A stretch of 64,000 bases of DNA from Cerioporus squamosus (taxonomy: Eukaryota; Basidiomycota; Agaricomycetes; Polyporales; Polyporaceae): the NCBI GenBank assembly GCA_022592435.1, contig JABYQS010000024.1:124001-188000 (forward strand). Reading direction: 5' to 3'. Positions 55,302 through 64,000 of this stretch are shown here, piece by piece. Made by a program: the position numbers and the translations under genes. The notes under the pieces are model-generated. The model did no database searches, was not told the DNA's origin, and saw only the letters and a program-made list of their open reading frames with translations. The number at the start of each line of letters is the position of its first letter. Position 1 is the first letter of the stretch.

Positions 55302-58231
55302 ATGCCTCCGAGACTGAACAAGCGACAAATACGTGAACAGGAGGAACTGCAGGCTCTGCAAGATGTCGCCAAGGATGATGTCGAGGACCAGTCAGAGGAG
55401 GAGTCGCCAGTAGCACCCACCAAGCCCCCGGTTGGTGGATTTGCAGCGGTAAGTCACAAGCAACTTCGCTCGCGATTACATCCTCTCATGAACCACAGTT
55501 GATGGCGGATCATAACGAAGAGGAGGCAGAGAGTGAGGAGGACGAAGGTCACCACACTCGTTCGTCCAAGTCCAAGAAGGCTCGTGAGCTCTTCTTCCCT
55601 TGTCAGTGTCGCGCGGCTCATGCTCATATCTCGACCGCGTCAACCGTCGCGATCTAACAGAAGAAGAAGAAAAAGAAGACTCCTGCTACCCCCAGTGCCG
55701 CGCCTGCACTTGAGCTCACACCTCCAAGCCACACCCCCGTCCCTGCTTCCGACCATGATCGAGATCGCGCATCTACACCTTCCGCCCCTGCAGGACCGTC
55801 AAAGAAGGAGCGAAAAGCTCTGAAGAAGCAAAAGGCGAAGGAGAAGCAGCAGGAGGAGATGGACGATGTCGACAAGGCCCTGGCAGAACTCTCCATGAAG
55901 TACCCGGACTTGAAGCAGCAGCTCGCGTCCTCCTCCGCACCTGCGTCCTCACCCGCTACCGCGCGTTCGTTAGCGGGACTCCTCGGGGTGTCTCTGCAGC
56001 ATCTTGATGCAGAAGCTGAGCTTCGTAAGTTCTTTGGGTCGAAGGTCATTGCCGCGAACAAGAGCTCCTCGACTAGCTCCGCGCGACAATCCGCCGTCCA
56101 GCGTTCGAATCTCACACGACCTCAATCTACGTGGTGGCCAGCCCAGCTGCGTGAAGGTCTCTCTGTACGTCTGCTCACAGATGTAGAGGTCGAGGAAGGT
56201 CTGCGCCGGCATCTCCGGCAACCGTTGCACGGAGAGAAGATCTGGACTGTCGAGTACAGCAAGAAGTACCGCGCGGTAACTTTTGACTTCATGCGAACAG
56301 TCATGTCTGGAGGTAGGAGCTCTCTACCTCTTATCATCACGCCGCTCATCTGTTGTACATGTAGACCCGGAGGGGTTCTATCAGATCTTGAGAGTTCTGC
56401 CGTATCATGCGGATACGCTACTGCAGCTGTCCGAAGTGTATCACCATCGAGAAGGTCTGCCCTCTGCACCCAGGCTCTGTTCTACCACTGACTTTGCCCA
56501 TAGAGCACGGCACGGCAGCGGATTTCGTGGACCGCGCGCTGTTCACTTACGAGCGTGCATTCGTCGGTGCATTCAACTTCACCAGCGGTGTAAACCGGCT
56601 CGACTTCGACCATGTCGAGAACCGCCCACTCTTCCTCGCGTTGCACCGGCAGATTACGTGCGTCTACGCTCGTCGCTTACAGGGGATGCATTCGCTAATA
56701 CTCGTGGATAGTGACCTGCAGCGCAGAGGGTGTATCCGGACATCCTTCGAGTTCTCCCGCTTACTGTATGGTTGGACCCGTGGACCGACCCTCACGGCGC
56801 GTTGCTGCATCTCGACTACATGGCAATCAAAGCCGGAATGGGCCAGTGGCTCGTCGACCTCTGGGACCTGTTCGAGCCTGATCTGCAAAAGGAGAGCAAG
56901 GACGGCAAGTCCCCGTATGTGCGACGGATGGTGCCGAACATTCTCCCCGGGATAGCGTACTCTCGTGCCCTTGCTCTCTTCATGCGTGAGGAAAGTTCTG
57001 GTGACAAGGTTTGCATACAGGCCCGTTAAGGGTATCTTTGTATTGACCGAGACTGCAGATTCACGAGCAAAGCACGCATGCGCTGGAACACGCCATCCGC
57101 ACCTTCCCCTCGGTCGTCCCGCTACTCGCAGATAAGACCGACATATCTCTCAGCGGCGAGATTCGTAGTCACCCCTCTTTCCGGATACATACCGACCGGA
57201 GGTAAGTGGTCAATTTTGACACTGCAGTAGCGTATGCCGTTGACCGAGTCTATGCAGTATGTTGGTGACCGACAGCCACGCTATCCTCCATCTCTTGTCC
57301 CACCTTTACGCGAGCCGCTCTTCCTCCCTCTGGAAGCCAGCCGCGCGCGCATCGTGGTTCGCAAAGACCGTCTCCTCCATCTACAACACCCTCCCCACCT
57401 CATCCCCCGCACCCCCGCGAACCTTCTCCGCACGTTTCGACGCGCCCGCCCTTTCCTCCTCCATCTACCGCCACGTCCTCGTCAACGAATCCACCACCCG
57501 CAGCCTGTTCCCCTTCCTCCCCCGCGCCGTGCTCGACGCGCGCCAAATCGCCTGCGACCCGCTCCCGCCCCCAACGCGCGCGAACGAGTACGACGGCGAG
57601 TTCTTCAAGGGCGTCGAGGAGCTCCTCGCCGCGCGCCCGCGCAACCGCCGGCAGGAGGCGCGCCTCCTCGAGCGCCTCGTCCCCGACGCCGTCTTCCGCG
57701 GGCAGCTCGTCGGCTTCTGGGACGCGCACCCCGTCATCCAGCAGCGCTTCCCCGGGGGCGTCGTGCAGTTCGCCCAGATGGCGGCGCAGATGCCCGAGGA
57801 GGCGCTCGACGACCTGTTCGTCGCCATCCAGACGGCGATGGAGGAGCAGCCGCTGCAGGATGGGGGGATGCCGGGCGGAATGCCTGGTCAGGACGTCGTT
57901 GTCAACTTCGTTGAGCCCGAGGATGATGTCGACGAGGTTGCGCCTGGGCAGCGTCCGGCACCGACGCCCGCTGAGCGCCCTGTCGTGGAGGAAGCGGCGG
58001 CTGAAGATGATGAGGAAGACGAGGAGGACGAAGAGGAGGAGGAAGTTGCGGCAAGTTCCAGTTCCTTCGACGGCTCAGCAGCTGCTGACTCGATATTTCC
58101 AGCCGCTACCTGTAAGGTTCCTGCGCTCGGTCATTGGCCGGTTCTGGGGAGGCGGCGGGAGCAACGCCACGAACGACGATTCATCGGACGAAGAGGACCA
58201 CCAGCTTCGAGATACCGGAGGTGTTGACTGA
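55302..58231 (+). CDS. RQC1: TCF25/RQC1-like ribosome quality control protein
   Basis: Component of the ribosome quality control complex with Ltn1 and Rqc2, helping extract and ubiquitylate stalled nascent chains. N-terminus MPPRLNKRQIREQEELQALQ, acidic and Lys-rich stretches, then the conserved core: RKFFGSKVIAANKSS, STWWPAQLREGLSVRLLTDV, WTVEYSKKYRAVTFDFMRTV, DPEGFYQILRVLPYHADTLL, LFTYERAFVGAFNFTSGVNR, DPHGALLHLDYMAIKAGMGQ, FPSVVPLLADK, and the C-terminal FDAPALSSSIYRHVLVNEST segment, followed by an acidic tail. Six to eight short introns (for example 55449-55498) break the core. The last codons switch frame near 58072 (to LLTRYFQPLPVRFLRSVIGR), again an apparent indel, and the stop is 58229-58231. 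An exon 2/3 phase conflict near the A run at 55662 is probably similar. Confidence 0.88.
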
Positions 58232-58408
58232 ACTTCTGCGAACTCACAGCGAGGCGAAGGGTAGAAAGCATGCATACTGTAGCCCATAACTTACACACTA
58301 TCGTACAATACATCTCTACCAGCACACTCCTGCCAGTAGAACCCCATAACAAGTAAGACAGCAGTCACAGCTCTAAAGAGGAGGAAGAGAAGCAAGAAAC
58401 AGTCTGCC

Positions 58409-60420
58409 TCAAACATCATACACAACCCGCGCCCCAACCCACGGATACGGGTAGTTGTGCTGATAAAAGTTGCGCACCGTCCGCCGGTCCCCAATGCGCG
58501 GGATGGTCGCATACGACGCCCCGAGCACGACCTGGTGCTTCCCGTCGAAGAAGTCGGACGAGTACCCCGGGAAGATGCCCGTCCCCGCAAACCCCTCGTG
58601 CCCGTCCAGCACCGTCGCCGTCCACTCCCACACGCCCCCGTTCGACCCGCGCCCGCTCTTCCCCTCGCCCTGCCCAAGCACGCCCGCCGTCGCAGGCAGC
58701 GGGTGCCAGTGCCGGAAGCCCGTGTTCGCGCCCTCGGCGTACGACACCTGGTACGTGTCCAGGAACAGCCGCAGCTCCGCCTCGCTCGGGATGCGGCCCC
58801 CCTTGTGCGCCGCATATGCCTGCAGGTCGTCGTACGCAGCCAGCACCGGCCAGTGCCGCGCATACCGCATCGGCACCGGCCCATACAGCGTGCGCACCTT
58901 CACCTCCCCTTCCCCTTCCCCATCCTCGCCGCCCTCCACAACCCAGCTCGCAGGCGTCCCAACAACGCCCTTCCCCGCGCCGCGCCAAAACGTCTCAAAC
59001 TCCCCATTCGTGACCGGCCGCCACTCGGCGCGGAACGCCCCAACCCGCACCGCGCGCGCGGGGCTCTCGTTGTCCCACCCAAACTCGTGCGCCGACACGT
59101 CCCCCGCCAGCGCGGGCAGCACGTCGTCCGGCTCCTGGTCGTCGTGGCCCAGCGTGATCGTGCACGGTCCGAGCGTCACCGTCGGCGTGCTCGGGGGCGG
59201 GATAGCGTCCCACTGCGCGGCGAGCGTCGCCCAGGGCGGGATCGCGAACCCGGGGGGCGGGAGCATGCCCGTGCCCGCGCGCTGGATGAGCATGTACAGG
59301 AGCGTCTGCGAGCGCGCGTCAGTGTCAGCGTACATATGCGCACTGAGAGGAGGTAGAGACGTACCTCGATATGCAGCCCATCGTGCTCATGCACCATCAT
59401 GAGCGTGCGCGCCATCCGCCTCGTAAGCGGCCTCTCCCCGCGCTCCATCTCCTCATAGATCCGCCTCACGACGCGCTCCCGCACTGCGTCCCGATACCTC
59501 AACACGTCCCCAATCACCGGCCAGTCCTCGTCGCGCTCCGGCACCTCCGAATGCGAGTGGCACGCCTCCGGGTCGTCCACGCTCGGGTCGATCCCGCGCT
59601 CGAAGATCGTCAGGTACGCCCGCGGCTCGACCGGCCGCTCCCCGAGCAGCCGCGACAGCAGGATGTTCGCGAACGTCGGCAGGTGCCCGATGTAGAACAG
59701 CGGCTTGTGCCGCAGGTCGATCGGCTTCGAGTGCAGCAGCTCCTGCGGGATCATCCCGAGCGAGACCAGGTCCCACGTCGCCCATGCGCGCTCGAACTCG
59801 GCGAGCGAGGGCAGGCTGAACGGGTTCGTCGTCGGGATGAGTTTCGTCGCGGGCGTCGAGGACAGCGGAGGGTAGGTGAGTGGGGGCCGCTCGAGGATAT
59901 GGAGCGTCAGCGACCCTTCGGACAGATTCACGACGGAGCGAAGCCCGGCCTCGCACAGAGTGTTGAGTATAGTCGCGTCGGACGCCTGTGCGCGAGTCAG
60001 AAAGTGTGATAGCACATGAACCTAGGCACTTACGGGCTGAGTGTCGCAGTGAATGGCATCGAGGACGACGCGAGACTTGTCCTCTACCAAGGGAAGGTCG
60101 GGCGAGGTGCGATAATATACAACTTCAGAGCCGTGGTCCTCGGCAGCGACTCGGACCCAGAGCGTCTCATCCAGAACACTTTTGTCCTGGAGGACATCGG
60201 CGGCTTGCGCGAGGAGCCCCTTGACGGGGCCGGAGCCTCTGCAAAGGAAGAGACGGTCGTCACTGGCCTTGGCAGCCGGGAGGGCTTCCAAGAACGCAGC
60301 GCTGGGCTGGTGAACGACCAGGAAGTAGACACTGGAGCGCTCAGGCGGGGGACTGGAGGGTGCGGTGGAAGGAGAGGTCCTGTAGGACTCGGAGGAGGAA
60401 GACGGGGAGTCGGCGCGCAT
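58409..60420 (-). CDS. EgtB/Egt1-type sulfoxide synthase with non-methyltransferase N-terminus
   Basis: Non-haem iron enzyme family that couples a thiol to (trimethyl)histidine in ergothioneine-type synthesis. Exons 60420-60034, 59985-59365 and 59305-58409 join in frame to 634 residues. The DinB-like part shows WDLVSLGMIPQELLHSKPID, FYIGHLPTFANILLSRLLGE, and the iron ligands HX3HXE in MVHEHDGLHIETLLYM. The FGE-sulfatase-like part has VTNGEFETFW, RIPSEAELRLFLDTYQ, GGVWEWTATVLDGHEGFAGT, YSSDFFDGKHQVVLGASYAT, and VRNFYQHNYPYPWVGARVV. Fungal Egt1 normally begins with a roughly 320-residue EgtD methyltransferase. Here only about 130 unrelated residues precede (FLVVHQPSAAFLEALPAAKA, LWVRVAAEDHGSEVVYYRTS), and no SAM motif is seen up to 61.4 kb. 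It may need a separate methyltransferase or use another substrate. Confidence 0.8.
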
Positions 60421-60481
60421 TTTGGGGGATTGTAGCAGAGACAGTTTGCTCTGGAGAGTATGTGGGGAAGAATAGAGGCTT

Positions 60482-61168
60482 TTATACTGCAGAATGCGAG
60501 CTATGTACATGCACGGAACCCGGACACCGCGCGACGAGGCGATAACCCAAGGGACGGCAGGGTAGGCGGCGCCGGATAGCAGCAAATAAGGCGTGCCATC
60601 TTACGCGGCGAAGACCCGCCCTGAGACATCGCGCCGCAATGGACGGCGCCTGACTGGCCTCTGCGCACGCCGCCCACTGCCTTCCACTCCGTCCGACAAG
60701 TACAACATAAAACGAAGAAGACTCACGTTGTAATGTCGATATGCTCAACTGTCCGCTCCCCGGTCTGTCGTGGTGGCTGATGATAATTCGGAATTGATGA
60801 TAGGAGGGGAAGAACCGTCGTGTGCTAATCAGCGAGACACTATCGGACGCGAGATAATGGTACCGGCGCCAGGCTGTGATAACGAAGTCTTGCGATGCAT
60901 GCCAAGTGTCCGCGAAGGACTTCTGTGTCAGAACGGCAGCAACGAGATGATGTCTGGATTCCGTGGCAGGCCAACGAGTGTCGAGGAAAAGCAAAGCAAC
61001 TGCGGCGAGGAGTAAGGAGATCGTCACGAGTGGTGGGATGGTCCGACGTCGGTCTCCGTTCTTGTGATCGGGAGGAGAGGAGGACGTAAGGATGATACCG
61101 CCGACAGCGAGGACCGGGACACGAGGCGCATCGAAGACAGGACCCCGGGAAGCGCGGCCAACATTCAT
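60482..61168 (-). CDS. Hypothetical membrane protein
   Basis: An ATG frame of 228 codons. After a 40-residue leader there is a clear hydrophobic helix, TIPPLVTISLLLAAVALLFL, flanked by NGDRRR, so single-pass topology is likely; earlier VPVLAVGGIILTSS is weakly hydrophobic. The middle (WHASQDFVITAWRRYHYLAS) has normal composition, but the last 80 residues are Arg/Ala-rich and overlap the 5' flank of the EgtB-like gene, so the real protein probably ends earlier by splicing. No family recognised. Confidence 0.35.
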   Translation of the reverse strand: MNVGRASRGPVFDAPRVPVLAVGGIILTSSSPPDHKNGDRRRTIPPLVTISLLLAAVALLFLDTRWPATESRHHLVAAVLTQKSFADTWHASQDFVITAWRRYHYLASDSVSLISTRRFFPSYHQFRIIISHHDRPGSGQLSISTLQRESSSFYVVLVGRSGRQWAACAEASQAPSIAARCLRAGLRRVRWHALFAAIRRRLPCRPLGYRLVARCPGSVHVHSSHSAV

Positions 61169-61835
61169 GGAGGACAGCGAGCGTGTGAGGAGGGAGTTGG
61201 GATCGTTCCGAAGAGCACCGGGGGGCGACTGGGCGTGCGATGCGCAGAGAAGCGGCCAGGCCTGCAGGAGTCAATGTTCTGACCGACGTCAAGGAACATA
61301 CCGGCAAGACAGAGGATTCGCACCTTGCGCACCACCAGCGACCACCCTCGCAATGCCGGCTGAGGCTGCGGCCACCTCCTCACCCTCACCAGACCACGTC
61401 TCCGCCGTCAGACATGGACATCTTCATTGATGCTTGTTCCCTGGGCGCCTCTGGGTAGGATGGGGAAATGGTGTACCAAGCTAGATCAAAGGGCCCGAGC
61501 GCTGTGATGTTGAGAGCAGCAGAGCGAAGAGAGCGAGAGGAGAACTTGGACGAACCCGTGCTGGTGGTGGTTGGAAGCAAGCACAGTTGCAGCTCGAGGT
61601 CGCAGCCTCCCCCGCCTCGCGTCCGCCCAGCGATGGCGTGCTATTGCGCGATCCAGTCACGTGCAGCCTCTAAACGCGTCTGTGGCGTTCAGCGCTAACA
61701 CGCGTCGCGCTCAGCTCGCGCCGACCTCTATCGTACTACCCTAGTAGCAGTACACAGCTAGTACCAAGTCCGTCTGCGTTGTAGTAGGTTGTGAGTAATC
61801 TCGCCATGGAGGTGAATTGGCCACTCTAGTCTCCT
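61169..61835. other. Intergenic stretch
   Basis: No gene recognised; short frames on both strands are not convincing. Confidence 0.3.
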
Positions 61836-62498
61836 TCAACTGCACTGTCTACACATCCACGTCTCTCCAACCACGTCGTCCGCACTGTGCTCGTCCGGAA
61901 GCTCTCTGAACCCTGCCGCCTCGTACATCTTCTTCGCCCCGCACTTCGTCGCAGTCACCGCCAACCAAACCCCTATCGCACCCTCCGGACCAACGTGCGC
62001 AGCAGCATCTTCCAGCACCCACGCCAACCCGCTCTCCAGCAGCTTCCTCCCCACGCCCCTCCTCCTATGCTCCGGACGCACCCACATCCCGAACACGAAG
62101 TAGTCCCTCTCCCGATCGACTCCCTGCGGTCCCTCCCCCGCCGGAAGAGTACGCGCCGCGAACACTCTCATGGTCCCCACCCCTTCCCCATGGCCAACCG
62201 CATCTCTTCCCTCTCCAGCGCTATCGGTGCCGTCCTCCGATGTAGTATCCGGGTATAGTGCGCGCGCGACGAACGTCACCATCCCACTCCCCGCGACTCG
62301 GGCTCTCCAAGCCTCCTCGTCAAACGCAGCCTCCCGCTCGTACGTAGACGAGTACGCGGACGGGTCTGTTCGTAGCGCGGCGAGGCGGAGCTCGCGGTAG
62401 TCACGGACGTCAGCGGACGAAGGTGGGTCTGGTATCGCGAAAACGTCGTACGTGACGTCCGAGTGCAGGAGGGCGGCACCGTCGGTTCGTTTGTTCAT
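61836..62498 (-). CDS. GNAT family N-acetyltransferase
   Basis: Acetyl-CoA-dependent acyltransferase; the acceptor is unknown. The ATG at 62498 (MNKRTDGAALLHSDVTYDVF) is preferred over upstream in-frame codons because family homology starts here and the upstream part contains a CTCGAG repeat. N-terminal DYRELRLAALRTDPSAYSST (typical substrate helix), strand MVTFVARAL, then a variable acidic loop. Motif A is FGMWVRPEHRRRGVGRKLLE (R-x-x-G-x-G pyrophosphate loop), then motif B WLAVTATKCGAKKMYEAAGF, ending at CRQCS. About 220 residues, normal for the fold. No frameshift is seen. Confidence 0.8.
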   Translation of the reverse strand: MNKRTDGAALLHSDVTYDVFAIPDPPSSADVRDYRELRLAALRTDPSAYSSTYEREAAFDEEAWRARVAGSGMVTFVARALYPDTTSEDGTDSAGEGRDAVGHGEGVGTMRVFAARTLPAGEGPQGVDRERDYFVFGMWVRPEHRRRGVGRKLLESGLAWVLEDAAAHVGPEGAIGVWLAVTATKCGAKKMYEAAGFRELPDEHSADDVVGETWMCRQCS

Positions 62499-62736
62499 GA
62501 CGGTGTTGCTTGCTCTGGATGGGAAAGCTCGAGCTCGAGCTCGAGCTGGGTGGACAAACATGCGCTCCAGGCTGTGGTTATGTAGGCTCAGGATCATCAC
62601 TCGTGACTCAGCGATACTATTGAGTCGGCTGCTACTTGAGTAGAGCGAGGCGGTACTCGCCAGTGCCTGTCCGACGTTGACGTTATTTGATGCACCATCC
62701 GAGCTAGTCGGCTTCTTCTGCACCACTGTCACTCGT
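62499..62736. other. 5' flank of the GNAT gene with (AGCTCG)n repeat
   Basis: A short palindromic hexamer repeat (AGCTCGAGCTCGAGCTCGAG) lies at about 62526-62547. The GNAT frame is open through it to 62732 without good coding character. Confidence 0.5.
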
Positions 62737-64000
62737 TCATACCAGGACGCAACGAGACAATCGCAAGCACGGCGACATAGCTTCTGTGATACATGCCAAA
62801 CTGACTTTCATTGTACTACGCTGAAGCAATATTACTCTCATCAGCGATCCAAACATATAGTTACTCGTAGCAAGTCCTCGGGCCTGTCTACTTTCCCAAG
62901 TCCATCTCCCGCCTGGAGTGCTTGAAGCTCGCCCCACATAAGTAGGCGGAACATAAAGTGAATCGAGGGGTGTTGCACAGCGGTCCCGATGATGCGGATT
63001 TAGAGCGACGAGGACGCACGACTGGGATTTCCCTGACCCACAGTACTGGTCGCATGGTCGATCATTGTTTCCCAGATTCTCGACAGCCTCGAGGCCGATG
63101 TTCCTAGGTCTCTTGTAGACAGCGATCTGCATAGGCCCGGGTGAGCGGACAGAAAACGGCCTGATCCGTCGTCCTTGGTAGCTGTGGAGTGTCGGGTAAG
63201 TGGGAAGCCAACCAGCACGGAAGCGGACCGATGTACTTAGGTGGTAGAGTATGTCGAGCGGAAGGACGAGGGGAGGGAGGAACTGGGACGAGAAGGGCTG
63301 CATCTAGCGGGGAGCAGATGCGCGAACAAATGACGAGTTGGAGGCAGGGGTGCCCCGGTTACGATCGCCGATGTACCAACCTGGTTCTGGGTGAAGAATA
63401 ACGTCCTTCGTTCTGTGCAGCACATGGTCAGCACAAGAACTCAAGACAAGTCGCGAAATGATGATGGGAACCGACCTGCGCAGGAACAGCCCCGGCAGCA
63501 GCTTCTCGGTGAGCACTCTTGCGACCATCTATCTGAAGCGTTAGACGGCGACGGGTTAAATTGAGAGCGGGTACGACAGCTCACCCGCAGCCTTCACATG
63601 CTCCATATGGTTCTCTGTGTTCTCCGTGTTCAGGTGGTCGCCGGTCGTTCGTCGGCCTCGGATATCGACGGTCCCTAGGTCCCGTATCTCTGTGAACAGC
63701 TTCCGCTACACGGCTTCCTCTCCGAGTCGGCAGGGAAGGCAGTCATGACCCCGGCGTAACCACCCGCATTGGACGGCGGCATTACGGGAGGGTACCAGTC
63801 GGATGCCCCCGGAGTGTCCCAGTGAGGACGGCCCTCCAAGCGAGGTGTCGAGCTCTGAATTCGGGGACTCGGTCGTCGGCAGCGAGGGCGAGGCCGTCTG
63901 GGGCGGGGCCAGTGATCGAGCAGGCGCAGGAGCATACCAGTTGACCTAATGCGCACTTTGTCGCGAGTTAGCCTCGAAGGTATACAATCGGAGAACAAAA
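62737..64000 (-). other. Possible spliced gene(s) at the window end, unassigned
   Basis: The minus strand holds short stretches with coding-like sequence bounded by good splice sites: for example MVARVLTEKLLPGLFLR (63528 on) before GTCGGTTCCC...GCTGCACAG, and RRIRPFSVRSPGPMQIAVYK near 63150. The pieces do not add up to a family I know, and the region runs off the window. Frames at 63675-63998 may be the 5' part of the same gene. Confidence 0.2.

Noticed and set aside
1..64000. CRISPR arrays, bacterial operons or rRNA genes
   Set aside because: No spaced short direct repeats, Shine-Dalgarno-driven gene strings or rRNA-like sequence; the window is intron-rich fungal DNA.

Overview
The window is genomic DNA from a filamentous basidiomycete, most likely an Agaricomycete. 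It has many short (about 45-65 bp) GT-AG introns, compact two-strand gene packing, fungal housekeeping genes (GRC3, TSR2, mitochondrial MDH, cyclin C, SEC63, RSA3, ADE2, TCF25/RQC1), and gene types that are expanded in mushrooms: DUF6589, RecQ-like and HET-domain genes, Ser/Thr-rich single-pass membrane proteins, and an EgtB/Egt1-type sulfoxide synthase. The species cannot be named from the sequence.

Layout. 1-2.9 kb: the 5' part of a mitochondrial ribosomal protein gene (mL38/MRPL35 type), cut at the window edge by an inverted-repeat insertion, and an F-box gene. 3.2-14 kb: repeat-rich. It holds a 2.3-kb terminal-inverted-repeat (TIR) element and a decayed non-LTR retrotransposon whose ORF1 and endonuclease remain but whose reverse transcriptase is missing. 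15-22 kb: a kinase-like gene, two inverted 217-bp MITEs around small paralogous genes, a decayed HAS1-like DEAD-box helicase with insertions, and a 921-bp TIR element. 22.7-25.7 kb: a membrane protein gene and an orphan gene. 25.8-32.1 kb: a dense housekeeping block, GRC3 <> TSR2 and MDH <> cyclin C, both pairs head to head.

32,614-38,568: a complete-looking 5,955-bp mobile element with about 270-bp TIRs and a perfect 9-bp flanking direct repeat. It carries two convergent genes, a DUF6589 protein and a RecQ-type helicase, and is the most interesting system in the window. It sits between the 3' ends of cyclin C and SEC63.

38.6-64 kb: SEC63; a divergent pair of paralogous orphan genes, one with a triplicated in-frame first exon; RSA3 <> ADE2; an FAD monooxygenase gene interrupted inside its coding sequence by a 692-bp TA-flanked element; a HET-domain gene; TCF25/RQC1; an EgtB-like gene with an unusual N-terminus; and a GNAT acetyltransferase. 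Single-base frame breaks recur in several conserved, probably essential genes. This points to uncorrected indels in the assembly rather than mass pseudogenisation. The retroelement and the HAS1 copy instead carry stop codons that look like C-to-T decay.
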